Below, in pieces: positions 24,601 to 36,274 of a DNA stretch of 64,000 bases. Origin of the DNA: Litoditis marina (Eukaryota; Nematoda; Chromadorea; Rhabditida; Rhabditidae); contig OZ038439.1 of assembly GCA_964036275.1 (NCBI GenBank), positions 13,559,095-13,623,094 of the forward strand. Direction: 5' to 3'. Numbering within the stretch: position 1 is the stretch's first letter; each line of letters begins with the position of its first letter. A program made the translations under genes and the position numbers. The notes beneath the pieces are model-generated. The model searched no databases. It saw nothing but the letters and a program-made list of their open reading frames with translations, and had not been told where the DNA came from.

Positions 24601-24936
24601 ACTTTTCTGATAACAGTGCACGTAACTTGCTTTTCAAGTGTGTGGTTAACGGATTTTCTGAGTTTTTCGTCTTTCCAAAAAACTCTAATTTTAAGCTATA
24701 AGAATATAAGTTTATTAGTTATATTCTAGTATAGATTATACAATGTTACTAATTTTATATATTTATATTCCAGGAAAAAGGAGTTGTTCAAACTCGAAGG
24801 GGAGTCGAACGACGATTCCACAATCGACGTCTGCACGTGTTATTCTGATCACTGTAACGGCAACAGCAGCTCGGTCCTTCGGATACAAAACTTACTTTTT
24901 GTAACTTTATTAGGAGTTATTTTACATTTATTATGA
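21684..24936 (+). CDS. ODR-2/HOT-family Ly-6-like GPI-anchored surface protein
   Basis: Likely a secreted, membrane-tethered neuronal or epidermal protein of the nematode ODR-2/HOT group. Exons: 21684-21771, 22004-22096, 22485-22580, 23649-23766, 24774-24936, with phases that join perfectly to 185 residues. Residues 1-17 are a signal peptide (MSTVYLLFVLGPILAA). The mature part begins with CFSCMS (Cys34, Cys37) and has ten cysteines (34, 37, 63, 78, 82, 103, 128, 152, 154, 159), ending in the Ly-6 signature CTCYSDHCN. Sequons occur at N58, N113 and N162. Residues 171-185 are hydrophobic and end the protein, as expected for a GPI-attachment signal. In C. elegans ODR-2 acts in odour-guided movement; function here is by family only. 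A GA microsatellite fills intron 1, and introns 2 and 3 carry tRNA-like repeats. Which HOT paralogue it is, and whether further 5' exons exist, is unknown. Confidence 0.88.
21778..21986. repeat. GA microsatellite in intron 1 of the ODR-2-like gene
   Basis: Imperfect (GA)n starting seven bases after the exon 1 donor and ending just before the exon 2 acceptor, so it makes up nearly the whole 232-bp intron. Confidence 0.9.
22294..22495 (-). repeat. Two tRNA-Leu/Ser-like repeats spanning an exon acceptor
   Basis: Copies at 22294-22375 and 22411-22495; a third is at 23532-23612. On the minus strand they carry TGGCCGAGTGG, the A box of eukaryotic tRNA-Leu/Ser, and the second has a B box in GTTCGAATCCC. 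On the + strand each ends with CACCCGTTTCAGATGA or near it; in the second copy that TTTCAG is the acceptor of ODR-2-like exon 3 (starts 22485). No complete cloverleaf, so not called as functional tRNA. Confidence 0.65.
22629..22825 (+). mobile_element. tRNA-derived SINE, copy 2
   Basis: A box TAGCGCAGTGGTTAGC and B box GGTTCGATTCC, with a perfect six-pair T-arm-like stem CGCCGG/CCGGCG. Ends contain TATAGTCG and CACTATAG. In intron 3 of the ODR-2-like gene. Confidence 0.75.
22962..23159 (-). mobile_element. tRNA-derived SINE, copy 3, inverted to copy 2
   Basis: Same family in the opposite orientation about 136 bp downstream, in the same intron. Together they form a long imperfect inverted repeat in the pre-mRNA. 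Confidence 0.75.
23318..23508. mobile_element. Family M element, copy 2
   Basis: Same terminal blocks as 18068-18253; the centre reads GGTACCGCGGGGTACC (one mismatch from a perfect palindrome). Confidence 0.75.
23952..24128. mobile_element. Family K element with ATGCAACC/GGTTGCAT core
   Basis: Starts CGGGCGGTTTACAGATGCAA; the body is built from ATGCAACC and GGTTGCATTT units in both orientations. Better-preserved copy at 52843-53082. Confidence 0.7.
24266..24464. mobile_element. Family L element, copy 1
   Basis: Starts TTAAAGGAGACCGAAGAGC and shares about 200 bp in inverted orientation with 48907-49123, including GGACGCGTTGCGTGTCGCGC. Its right end abuts a family A element. Confidence 0.65.
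24465..24590. mobile_element. Family A palindromic MITE in intron 4 of the ODR-2-like gene
   Basis: Full-length copy with TTTAAAGAATGACGATTATG and CATAATCGTCCTGCTTTAAA as ends. Confidence 0.85.
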
Positions 24937-25252
24937 AACCTTTGAATTATTAGATTTCCATTGTCCTAATACAACGCGCTGTTTCACTAGACTTTTATGT
25001 TTTATGGGACAACGTTCTTCTGTGAATCGATTTCGTACTGTATTCAGGAATATCCCGACGGTAAAAGTCCCAGCCTGCGTCTCCTCAAACACACACTATT
25101 TCTCTGCTCTAACATCCCGTCGGGATAGAGTATTATGAAATAGTATGTCAAACGAGAGACGCAGACTGGAAAGATGCTGGGATATTTCAGCACACCTACC
25201 ATAGACGTGAAACTTCTTGCAAAGACTACTAATTGCTAGAGCTAACTTCTAT

Positions 25253-25306
25253 ATAGAAACCGTGCAGCCGTGGCAACCCAGCTGCCGATGCTGCACGGTT
25301 TTCTAT
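25253..25306. repeat. Compact hairpin downstream of the ODR-2-like gene
   Basis: Arms ATAGAAACCGTGCAGC (25253-25268) and GCTGCACGGTTTTCTAT (25290-25306) pair over 16 bp with one bulged base and a 21-nt loop. It lies 317 bp after the stop codon. Confidence 0.8.
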
Positions 25307-26220
25307 TTCTACGGGTTTCTGTTGTATGCGCATCATGTTTGCCTCTCATCTTTCTTGTTTGTGCTCAATTATGAAGATTGAATGAAAATGTTCACAAGTT
25401 GAATTGATTTATTTTTATTCCAATAGGAAACATATATGATGTGAAAATTAACGTGAAACATTTATATTCAAGTGAGTTATGGAGATTCTGAAAGATGCAA
25501 CATATTTTTAGCCTAGAACTCAAAGTTTTTCGGGTTGAATGATTTAATTAGATAAGTTATGTTCCGGAATGACAATAACCAAATATCCACAAACTTCAAG
25601 GAACATCAGACAGTAATCATGGTCACATAAAACGTGAAGACGCCGCAGAAAAAAGTACTTTTTATACTTTTTACAGTACTTTTACTTTTATACCAGTATA
25701 CTTTTTTTGGTTTTTCTAACGTTTTCGACACTTTTTACGTGACTCTTGTCTTGACTTTGACTGTACTGGGACTATCAGTGAATAACTCAACGTTTGTAAA
25801 ATAACATTAATAAAAAGCAAAACACTACTTACAGGCATAAACAAAGTATTGAAAAAGTTCTATCTAGACAATTGCTTGTGCACAATGAATGTTGGAAAAC
25901 GAGATACCGGAAAAGTCACAAAAACGAAAAGAGTACGTCACAGAGAATCACAGATAATTTGAACAGACACTTAGAGTTACTATGTGACAGACACGTAAAA
26001 GTTCAGATTCACAGAAAGAATGCATATTGATTGTGCTCTAAGGTTGACGTCAACCAAATCGATACGCATGACTTGTGTGGTTTTGGTTGCAGCTGACGAC
26101 CAAACTAGACGCTACAACTCATGCTCGTCCTGGGACCTTCTCATCGAACGGCGACGGTATCGGTTGTTTTTCAACTGAAATTTTCAGTTTGTCCTATTAG
26201 TGAAATTTTCAGTTTTGTGA

Positions 26221-26293
26221 GTAATAGTAATAGTAATAGTAATAGTAATAGTAATAGTAATAGTAATAGTAGTAGTAATAGTAATAGTAATAG
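26221..26293. repeat. AGTAAT hexanucleotide repeat
   Basis: About twelve units of AGTAAT with one AGTAGT variant. Confidence 0.95.
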
Positions 26294-26540
26294 TTACATG
26301 ATGCTATTTCGTGTTCAATTCAAACCTCTACACGCTACAGTTATTAGTTCGGTATACTGTGGCTATATCTTGAGTAAAACTCCCAGTTATTCTATGATTG
26401 ACAAAAGTTAACGTATTGTGTGAAATTATGATTACAACTTCTGTACATGTCAGAGCACTGCTAGAATGCAACATCACGTCGCACTTCATAAATATGTGCT
26501 ATATAACCATGTACCGTGATCAGTCACTCGACTATTTTGA

Positions 26541-29500
26541 TTAAACATTACCTTTCCTTGACCCTCTTCGCAATAAAAGGAAATGAGCGAAGAACGAGAT
26601 ACTGGAGATGCAGACGAACAGACAGAGCGAGAGAGTAGCATGAATGCGAGAGAGACAGACCTATAAGAAGTGACTAAAATTTTCAGATTGAGCATCTGTC
26701 AAATTTGATATTATCACAGTGAAAATTCGATCATTGTGAGACGGCAACACATACCGATATTTGTTTTCTTCACTCATTACATTTCAAAACAAACTGTGTT
26801 CCTTTTCGGTAAAACTCTATGCGAAACATCTTCTGATCTACGGTACGACACTTTTCCTCTTTTCCAGTTTCGTTTATTGATGTGAGATGAAGAGTAAATA
26901 TACTAGAAGTAAATTGAATAGTCACGTAGAGTTAGCATTCTAATGAGGTATCGTGCACTTTGTCAGTGCACGTTTCGAAGTTCTGCTGTGTTTAACATGT
27001 TTTACATGACTATGCAATTAACTAACAGTATAGCAGGTTTGATTTAAATTTCAAGTGGATTTGATTGAATAACCGTGAACATCGGCCGACGTACCATTGG
27101 CTCTCCCCTACTCATGTCGATCTCTTGACGGATGTTGGAAGTGTCTGGAAATATAACAATATTCAATATTTAACATGTACTCATTCACTCCGCTCTGTTA
27201 CAAGGTGATGATTATGACCAGAATAAATAAAAACTCATGAACAAAATACGTCAAAACGGTTATCTTGGAAACAAATGAGCTGAAAAAACATACTCTTAAC
27301 CAAGACTGTCAGAGGCATTCGTAGCTCATCTATATTCTCATTTTTAAATTATCAACAAAAGTACTCGACAACTTTTACGTGAGATCTCACGTGTTTGTGA
27401 CGTCAATTTTGAACTTGTTCCGACAGTTCAACTACATCAACTGCCGGGGCATTCGCATTAGGATCGGTACAGAAGTGATTCAATAAAAATTGTATTGTAT
27501 TGCAATTTGTTCCCACGTGAACGTGATGTGAGATTCGCTGTCAAGTTCACGTGATTTTCACGTGAACTTAACGTGTACGTGAGGTCCTCCCTACCTTGCT
27601 CCGACAGTTCCACGATATCAACTGACAGAGCATTCCCAACACATTTCGCTCGGGACTTTGGAATGTTATTTTTGTATTGAACTGGTGAATTCACAAATAG
27701 GCCAATAAATTCTGTATTGTTTTTAATTCTCACGTGTTCTTCACGAGTATGTGACGTCATAGTCACTCTCAAGTTCACGAGATCTTCACGTGAACTTCAT
27801 GTGTAAGTGGAGTCATTCATACCTTGTTCGGACAGTTCGACGACGTCAACCGCCGGGGCAGACACGTCCAAGTCCATCGAGTATCGATTCAGATCCCGGA
27901 CTATGCGGAAACTGGAACTGAGAGTGTTGATGGGTAGCTGTTTTTTTTTTCATTATGGCGCAAAGAAGATTTCACTCTGCTAGAAATCAGAATTATATTT
28001 TTCTATGGAAAGAAATGATATAATCAAAACTCAATACTTAACAACAACTATCAGGATTCGTAAAAGTTTTAAAAGTCACGAAGTTTTTGTTAGTGTCAGA
28101 TTCTAACATCAGAAATTTAGTTTTGAAGGAGAGTTCCGACCTCTCCGAGCCTTCAATACGGAAATATGTTCGCCGATAGAAATATAATCAATGTTTCATG
28201 TTTTTTTTAGATATTTTTGACTAGAATAACCTCTGTTGAGCCTGAAGATTGTCTGTAGATGCTTCTGGATCGAATACGTCGTAGTCATCGGGAATGGCAT
28301 CGGGGCCCTATGGAATCAGAAAGTGTTAAAAAGTAGATAAATAAATAGGTTTATTCGCAATTGAACACGTAAAACCTGAATTAATGATGTCATGGAGAAT
28401 CAGTCGATGTAGTATATAGTTATAGTCGTTAAAGTTATAGTCGTAATTATAGTAATATAGTCGTAGTTATAGTTATAGTCGTTGTTAATGAGAGACAACA
28501 GTAAGTCAAATTGTCGCTGTCTAAAAATCGTGATGGTGATGCGACCCTGTGATAAGGAAGTTCAACTTGAGTTCTTGCCAACCGTTCACGTGAAAGTGTT
28601 TTTACTTTTTGTTAGGTTGTCTGTGTTTCTGCGGCAGTAAGGCTCATTGAGTGGGTGACGATTAAGCTCAAATGCATTAGGCTACAACCTATAACTCATG
28701 TTTAAACAGCAACAACAAGTTCAAAGTGTCACAATGGGTAGTTTAAGTTTATAAGAATAAACTCTCTTTGTGAGAGTGTGGAGAGAAACAACTAACACAG
28801 TTTTCACTAAGAGACATCCGCTCAATGTTTAAGCTCAATCGTCACCCACTCGCTCATTTTTCACGTAGAAATGTGACTTTTCGGTGGGTTTGGCTCAGGC
28901 TTGGAATACAATTCAGCTGATTCGGTGCCGGTTTTGATATTATTCCACCAAGAACAATTTCTAACATACTTCCGTTAACGCCTCCGGGTTTGGCGTGGGA
29001 AAATCGTCCGAGATTCGGTTTTGTTCCATCGGTCTTGACCTGTTGAACAGATCCGAAGTACAGTACTCCATGGGACGCTGAAAAGGTTGTGAGAACTAGT
29101 AGTACAACGAAGTACGGGATCTAATTGAAGCTAAGTAAAAACCTATATTTTCAATTTAGTTGGTTCGACGACCGGGAAACACATATGTAAACACATATCA
29201 AAAGCAAAACTCGATTGCGCAAACCTCAATCGGGTTCTGACATTATTTGACCTCATTTAGGTTACTATTCCATTCAGGAGGATCGTTGAGGCAGAGCCAA
29301 CTAAAACATGTTGATCTGACCTGCGGTCTTTGTAAAGTTTTTTCCATTCCTACTGAGACTCCTACAGTAGGATTTCAAAAATTCCAAGCCGTTCTGCTCA
29401 TGTACTTTTGATCGGAGAAGTCACGGATTTTCGTACCTCCTTCTCCTTCTCAGGTAGAGTAAAAATACGAGAGTATTTGCCATGAACTAAATGTTCAGCT

Positions 29501-32500
29501 TCACAACAGCCTTCGGAAAGTTTGTATGGTTACTGTAGGAGTCTCAGTAGGAATGGTGTGAACTATACATCTAGTAACTAATTCAAACGTCTCATGTGAC
29601 TATGAGTCTGACGAGTCCTACATCTACATTAACAGTTGTTTCTGTTTTCGCAATCCAACTACAACTACAATGTAGTTTGCTCACCGGACACTTTGTCTGT
29701 TGTTCTTCTCTCAGTTCCAGTCTAATCATACACGAGAAGAATACGGTGGGTCGATCGGCAAATTTGAACACGTGTGCGTCCTGACCGGCCACCAGGTCGG
29801 AAGAGAAGACGAGGTTGGGAAGGAGGAACTGGTCCAGGGTACATCTGTGAGAGAAAAAACATGTATTCCATCACATTATTATTATTACTTATAATAACGT
29901 AATGGAAAAACGTTGCCTGTGTTCGGGCAATTTTGTTATTTATCAGAGTTTTAAGTGATCTAAGCTTGTTTACCGCCGCTATTCAGTAGACAAGGTTAAG
30001 AAGGAGGGATTGGTGCAGGGGAGTATATTATATGAAACTTATTTTCTACGATAAATATGTTTTGTTCATCAGTTCCGCTAAGTCAGTTCAATGTTCACTT
30101 ATAATAGAATGCTCTTGCTGAATGACAAAATACTGAGCTTATTCATGACCATTCTTTTTCATATCTTCTTTCCTACTTTTGGAACAATCAAATTTGAACG
30201 ATTCGAGACACAAAAAAGAATATCTCTGGCAAATTCAAGCGAAACCTCGTGTACTTATCATGTTTTCATTGAGTCCAATAAGTAAACCATACCCCTGATC
30301 ATCGATTAGTAGTTGATCTACTCCCTGTCCGTCGTCCGCGGTGCACGAGTGCACGGTCATACAGTAGGCATCGGCGTCCACCCCCTCACAGGACCATCTG
30401 AATTGTACCGATGAGCTCATGAGTACTCCTTATGAGATTTAAGTGCCAGAATTCTCATGGTATGCTATAGATTTTCGTGATGTAACGAAAATCGAGATCG
30501 AATCAACGAACCGAGAAACTCATACGACCATCTCATGAGAATCAACTCACGAGCTTTTTGTTAATCATTATTGACCCTGCATGATTGAAATGTCAATTTA
30601 GCTCTTGGTTGTTTTTTTTGCCATGAGAACATGGAGTGCATTTATTACATGTAAAAACAGATAGCTACGGGCCTAGGTGTGCACAATAAGTTAAGGATAT
30701 TTCCGTGAACGAAGGGAGATGGAAATCTCACTTGTGATAGACTTTCTCTCCAATAGTGGCAATCTTCAACGGTCTACCCATGGCACCTCCGGTTAGAACC
30801 TGAAAAAAATTAGTGTTTTAGTTTTAAACCAGGAACTTTGTAATACTACTGTAAGTCATATGTGGTATGTTTGGCTGAATTCAATGTCAGTGATAGTTTA
30901 TTATTGTCGCAAAATTACGCTCAGTTCATATTAAGTACTCAAATCTACGTTCTTTTTTCAATGTTTTCTTTTCAAATGTTTCAACATTTGACCTACCTCG
31001 TATTTGCACTTGGGCATCTGTGTCTCGTGTTGCTGTTGTTGGTTTTGCGGCAACTCGGTCGGGGCGACAGAGCTGTAAACATATAGCCTTACTCATTCCA
31101 ACTGAGACTGCTACAGTAAGAGTACAAAAGTTTCAATACGTGTAAATTACCTAAATGTTATCGGAAAGGTCTACGATTCTGACAAATGATTCTGTTACCA
31201 TATAGGAGAGAGTGTACCAAAATGTTTCCGCAGGAAATAGTCATTGGAAAAGGTGAATATGTACTGTCGGAGTCTCAGTATGAATGGTGTCGACTATAAC
31301 TTGATAAGTAGCTGTACTGTTCAATGATTCACGCTCAAAACAATCGAGTAGCACTTATTGGGTACTTGGCATTTCGCAATCGTCTTCTGCTCTAGGTTTG
31401 GGCCATAATTACTGTGAAACTAGAAAATGCAGTCGTTTAAAGCAGGACGATGCTGTGTCAGCGGTCCTTTAAACTGCAATTGAAAAAGGTATTGCAGTTT
31501 AGTTTAAAGGACTGTGCGGTTGCGATCGGACCACATAATCGTCCTTATTCAAAACACGGTTACGTAGACCGCTTCCAAGTAGCATAGCAATGTGTCTGAA
31601 TCTTCCTGCACTTGTGATCTTTAACTCTTTTCGAACCTATCGCCGTTACGAGAGTGGCAATCACTGAATGAGTAGAAAGTATCAACATAAGTCCATAATC
31701 GAACATTTTAGATTATACAATATTTATCATGTTTGATTTTCATCTTTTGATTATCGTTGATTACAAAAAATCGATCATTTAACCTCATAAACAAATCGAT
31801 AATCAAACAGCGTGAAAATCGATAATAAAACATATAAAGATTTGATACTCGATAATCGATCTCACTTGACGTCAATTGCCTCCGTGACCTCGGTGTCTGT
31901 TTCCATGTAGTTGCACTGCACGTGGTAGGATTTGTCGATCATAGTCAGGAACACGGGATGGAACATCACGATTACGGTAGTGTCCAGAATTATGCCCCGC
32001 GGGCTTATCTGAAATTAATTATTTCACATATTTTCACATATTTATTCATTCACTTTGCTTCGTTACGAGGCGGTGATCATCATACATATCACAGATCTTT
32101 GTAGTAGCCGTTTCTTGTAAGGTCTTGGTCCCTCTCTTTCATAGAAGACTTCATGGTGGACTATCGAATGCTCTGTTGGCATTGATCCAGTGAGATGCAA
32201 GTGAATTCTTGAAGGGGGGAAAGAACTGCGTGTGAACATGCATTCCTGTTTTTCTCTTGCCTCCCTGACTTCGCTGGAGAGTGAAGTTCAAGGAGAGGGG
32301 GAGAGAGAGAGAAAAGGTTATATAATGATTGATGTTATATTAAAATAGAATAACTCCAGGTTCTGAAAAACCTATTTTTAGATAGATCACTCAGAAATGT
32401 CCCAGCCAATTCAGCCACTTTTGTAGCGGCCTCGACGAGAGATTACGCAGGTCAGAGAGACGAAGACTGTCTCAGTCTGTATGAGCCCTCATTGATCTCT

Positions 32501-33893
32501 GCTTTACGTTTCTGTAGCTCATTAGTCGCAGAAAATTGGCCTAAATGGTCCTGAACCAACCGACCAAAGGTAACCTGTCTTGGTTTTATGACGCCACATT
32601 CTGAAGTCACCGGAGTACGTATGCTTGTATGCTAGAAGATCCCGGCACTTTTATCCCACCCTGCGTCTCTCGCTCTACCTCACTATTTCTCGTCTCGGGC
32701 TTCCCAGTGGAATGTGGAATGCGTACAGTATACAGTTCGAGGAGACGCAGGATGGGATGAAAGTGCCGGGATCTTCTAGCATACGTACTCAGGATAGACG
32801 AGACAGTGTACAGGCCAGAGAGACGCAGACTATTGGCCTGTCTGAGACCTCATTGATCACCTCTCTCTCTTGCTTTTGTAGCTTACTCATCGCAGAAAAT
32901 TGGTCCAAATGTTTCTGAGCCGACCAAATAAAAGTAACCTGTCTCTGTCTTCTGACGCCACATTCTGACGTCACCGGGATGGAAAGGGTAAGTGTCAATG
33001 AAGACGTGTCCATGGAACTATTCACACGGCAAAGGGGATTCGCGAAGAAACCCTGAAAATTTGTAGTTTGATTCCAAACAAACAAGGACCAAACTACAAC
33101 CATATCGGGATGGGGTCACATACACCGTATGAGCTTACTGTTTATGGAACTATTCACACACAAAGGGGATTCGCGAAGAAACCCTAAAAGTGTGTAATTT
33201 GAGTTATAGTTTGATCTCGAATATATTGATTTCAGTAACACAACATAAACTAGTAAAACTAAAGTAAAATGGTGTTGCCCACCTTGATGAACATTTTGCC
33301 CATGAACTTGCTCTCTGTCTGCACTTCAATGTGAATCTCGCGGGTTCCACAAATGATCTTGGGCGTACCTGTCGAATAATAAAATTGTAGAATTTGAGAA
33401 CTTGAAATGTACTAAACGGGTGTGTTGTAGTAGTTGACATTTCGGTAGTTTGGAAATTATTTTATATCATCCTCTTTGGTTACTCAAGCAACACGTTGAT
33501 TCGTGTTCTGTTTCGTTTTCCGATCCTAGGACTAAGTATAGTTCACACCATTCCTACTGAGACTCCTACAGTAATCTTACAAACTTTCCGAAGGCTGTTG
33601 TAGAGCTGAAAATGTAGTTCATCAAAAATTCTCTCGTGTATTTACTCTACCTGAGAAGGAGAATGAGGTACGAAAATCCTCAACCTCTCCGATCAAAAGT
33701 GAGTGAGCAAAACGGCTTGGAAGTTTCAAAATCTTACTGTAGGAGTCTCAGTAGGAATGGAAAAGACTATAGTTATACTTTTACATTAAAATTTGTATGT
33801 CTTACCTACAACTCCATTCTCTGAAGGGAGTGCGGCATTCATTGCTGTCCGTGGAGGGAATAGGGAAACGAGAAACAGAAACAACAGCAACAT
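26541..33893 (-). CDS. Cuticlin-like ZP-domain membrane protein
   Basis: Predicted apical extracellular matrix/cuticle protein. Thirteen exons: 33893-33806, 33368-33283, 33052-32939, 32008-31866, 31072-30997, 30799-30732, 30397-30293, 29844-29685, 29077-28970, 28307-28231, 27917-27823, 27144-27095, 26660-26541; all phases match and give 429 residues. Residues 1-17 (MLLLFLFLVSLFPPRTA) are a signal peptide. The ZP domain starts near C36 and runs to about C286: landmarks are C66, C89, TTVIVMFHP (106-114), C128, KCKYEVLTGG (165-174), VYHKWSC, the YCMTVHSCTADDGQG block (203-217), and FKFADRPTVFFSC (253-265). A transmembrane helix (398-420) is followed by a nine-residue basic tail (RRGSRKGNV). No convincing dibasic furin site lies between the ZP domain and the helix, unlike many ZP proteins. 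The paralogue within the cut/cutl family is not identified. Pseudo-exon copies flank exons 3 and 11. An acceptor (TTTAG) ends two bases before the ATG, a possible spliced-leader site. Confidence 0.93.
26899..27032. mobile_element. Family F element, copy 4
   Basis: In the last intron of the ZP gene. Starts TATACTAGAAGTAAATTGAA and ends AACTAACAGTATA. Confidence 0.65.
27410..27870 (-). repeat. Three tandem copies of the 3' edge of ZP exon 11
   Basis: The real exon end (27823-27870) encodes PAVDVVELSEQ. Copies follow in the intron at about 27592-27640 (VDIVELSEQ, GT donor kept) and 27412-27460 (PAVDVVELSEQ, donor GT changed). Each is followed by a CACGTGAA-rich block. No good acceptor precedes the copies, so they are probably not exons. 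Confidence 0.8.
29330..29569. mobile_element. Family E element, copy 3
   Basis: TTTCCATTCCTACTGAGACT at the left and GTCTCAGTAGGAATGG at the right; in a ZP gene intron. Confidence 0.75.
31081..31299. mobile_element. Family E element, diverged copy 4
   Basis: Ends ATTCCAACTGAGACTGCTA and GGAGTCTCAGTATGAATGG; the interior is much diverged. It starts nine bases upstream (in the gene's sense) of ZP exon 5. Confidence 0.6.
31436..31554. mobile_element. Family A palindromic MITE
   Basis: Ends GTTTAAAGCAGGACGAT and CATAATCGTCCTTATTC, with the inner GTCCTTTAAACTGCAATTG pair. A short duplication (TTTAG) sits in the right half. Confidence 0.75.
32608..32810. mobile_element. Family I inverted-repeat element
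   Basis: Long imperfect inverted repeat: the left arm has ATGCTAGAAGATCCCGGCAC, the right arm GTGCCGGGATCTTCTAGCAT, with CCTGCGTCTC and its complement inside. The flanking CTCGACGAGAG/GATCAGAGAGACGCAG blocks (family Q) lie at 32406-32520 and 32806-32940. Confidence 0.75.
33139..33183 (-). pseudogene. Duplicated ZP exon 3 start, potential poison exon
   Basis: About 55 bp around the 5' edge of ZP exon 3 (33011-33060) recur here, upstream in the gene's sense. The copy keeps a usable acceptor (CTTTTAG before GGTTTCTTCGCG) and is followed by a consensus donor (GTAAGC), defining a 45-nt exon. In frame it reads GFFANPLCV and then TGA, so inclusion would truncate the protein. Confidence 0.65.
33537..33772. 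mobile_element. Family E element, copy 5
   Basis: Well-preserved: TATAGTTCACACCATTCC at one end and GGAATGGAAAAGACTATAG at the other. In intron 1 of the ZP gene. Confidence 0.8.
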
Positions 33894-36151
33894 ACCTAAA
33901 CTTCACAGGTTTGTAAGTATCGGTGAACCTTGTTCGGTATGTATACCAAAAATGGATGTAAACACCATTGTGATGTTCAAGAGCTGAAAAGAACATGAAG
34001 GGGCAATAAGACGAATGTAAGGTTTCATTTTGAATGTGGTACTCAAATTAGCATCCCGAAACAGAGCCAAATGTGGGACATGACCGGTAGGGAGATTGAT
34101 AACTTGAAGAGCCGGTGAACGTTTAGGAAACATTCAAAAACCTTTCCGAACTACGACTATGGAAAACAATAATTATCGAAAACTAAGCCCTCAATGTACG
34201 TTGGCGAGATCTTTTTCTTCTTCTCGGATCATAAGCTAACTTTTCTGTAGAGAGTCACCAGATCTAGATTGTAGTTTGATCTGGCGACGCGTCCTTATAG
34301 TGCCCGTCATTCCTACGGAGACTTGGCAGCATGCCAATGAAAATTCAAACCTGTTTTTCCCTACTTTGGAGTTTTTCAAAAAACTTCAAATTTTCGTAAG
34401 CGGTCGTCTAGTTTCATAAGAGCACATGAACAGTAAATTTTTCTAGAACGTTCACGTTTGCTCTAAGAAATAGTCGTCCGAAAATGGTGGCACGATGCCA
34501 ATAGGTCTCAGTGGGGAAACGAGCTATATCTACGAATAACGAGCAAAAGCAACGGAATCAAACTACAAACACATTGGGATACGGCTGATTTTACCGTCCT
34601 GCTTTGGAAAGTACTGGTATCAATAGAGGGAACGTGAACCTCACGTCAAAAGGGCACGTGAACCAAAAACGTAACATGACATTCACTATTTTGAAGTATT
34701 TCCAACGTGACATCAGAATAGTAAAGCGAAATTCGAGCGCGTGCGATTTAGCGGCGCGTATGATGCAACATTGCGCGGCTGTCGCTAATCCGGCCTGCGC
34801 AGGTACACAGCAGAAAGTAAGATATACAGAATGTTTTACTCTCACTGGAACAAATCTGTAGATTGGCCGTTTTTGGACATAATTAATGACAATAATAGAG
34901 TAATTTCACAAATAGGCACACATATTTTACGCGGCGCGCACGATTATGATGCAACATTTCTGCTGTGCGGCGGTCGCTAATCCGGCCTGCGCGGGGTACC
35001 AGCCGGGGGGCGCCGGGGGGTAATTGGCTGAGAGATTTGTAGTCCTTATTATGGACACTTGAATTCCAGTTGAATGAATGCAGAATGGGAGAAACGCATG
35101 GAAAAGTGCGTGAAATTGAGCTGTTGAAAAAAAAAGAAATTGAGCTGGAACGGTTTTCGGCTAATTGTCTGATACTTGAGAGGGAAAAAGCAACTTGGAC
35201 AAGTTGCCAAATGACCAACTTGAAATGTTTCGGTGAGGTAGGGTAATCAAATTTCCAATAGAGAGAGGGATCAGCAAATAATGTTTGGATATTTCGGAAA
35301 CATTTGTTGTTTAGTAAAATAGGTGGTATAGTTTGATATTCACTCACATCTCAAGACATGTATTACCAATGAAATAGATTGGGATTGAACTAAAAACACA
35401 GAAGAATGGGAAAAAATACAACGTTTTGGATTTTTTTGCCTAGAGCTTAAAGCCATCTTTGCAATCTCGACAATGTTTTCCATTTTACCAATTTATCTTA
35501 TCACACGCTTCATTTGCGTAATAAATTCATTCATTCAGCCCTATGGAATGTGTAACTGTATAGATTTTCCGAGGTTTTTATGTAACTCATTCGAGTTCAC
35601 AGCTTAGAATGTACATTTTGCTCTCATGATCAAACTACAAAACTAAATGATATAGGAAAAGATATATTTTGACATCAGACTAGTCAATAAATGATTGTGG
35701 AGAACTGTCTCCGCGGATAGCGGTAATTGAGAACAAGTTGTACGCATGCGAAGGAACAAACAGAAAGTAAAGAACGAAGTTTTTTTCATAGAATAATAAA
35801 TGAACTCTGATTGATTGATTGATTTATTTAGATGCAAGCATGTGATATACAAGAGGTCTAATCGATACATTAAAGTAATATTACTGATTATATATAACGT
35901 ATAACCTGTATTTGAGACAACAATCGAATAATCGGTGCAACAATCGCGTGAAACATGAGAAACACAGCAGAAACTAATTTTTACCAAAAAAAATGGGACT
36001 TTTGGTTGTTGTAAACTTTTCGTTTTTGCGTATTTGGTGATGATAGTTCCTTCGCTACGGATAGTTTATTCGAAAACAGAGATTAAAATATAGACTTTTT
36101 GGTCTACGGGCTATAACAGAGTATATGGTTCCAGGAACATTCATTAACCTT

Positions 36152-36274
36152 CAAAGAAGGACGATTATGTGGTCCAATCTTAACGGTTCAGTTCTTTAAA
36201 CTGCAATACGTCTTTCAATTGCAGTTTAAAGGACCGTTGACACGGGATTGGAGCACATAATCGTCCTTCTTTAA
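36152..36274. mobile_element. Family A palindromic MITE, full-length copy
   Basis: Begins TCAAAGAAGGACGATTATGT and ends CATAATCGTCCTTCTTTAA, with the inner pair around CTTTCAATTG. Confidence 0.85.

Larger units (their letters stand above)
24937..26540. other. Intergenic, between convergent genes
   Basis: Holds a family I inverted-repeat element (about 25030-25200, with AGCCTGCGTCTC and its complement), a compact hairpin at 25253-25306, and a hexanucleotide repeat at 26221-26293. No gene seen. Confidence 0.6.

Noticed and set aside
27592..27640. Second copy of the ZP exon 11 end as a true extra exon
   Set aside because: No pyrimidine-rich acceptor precedes it at the required phase, and exon 11 joins directly in phase to the exon at 27144.
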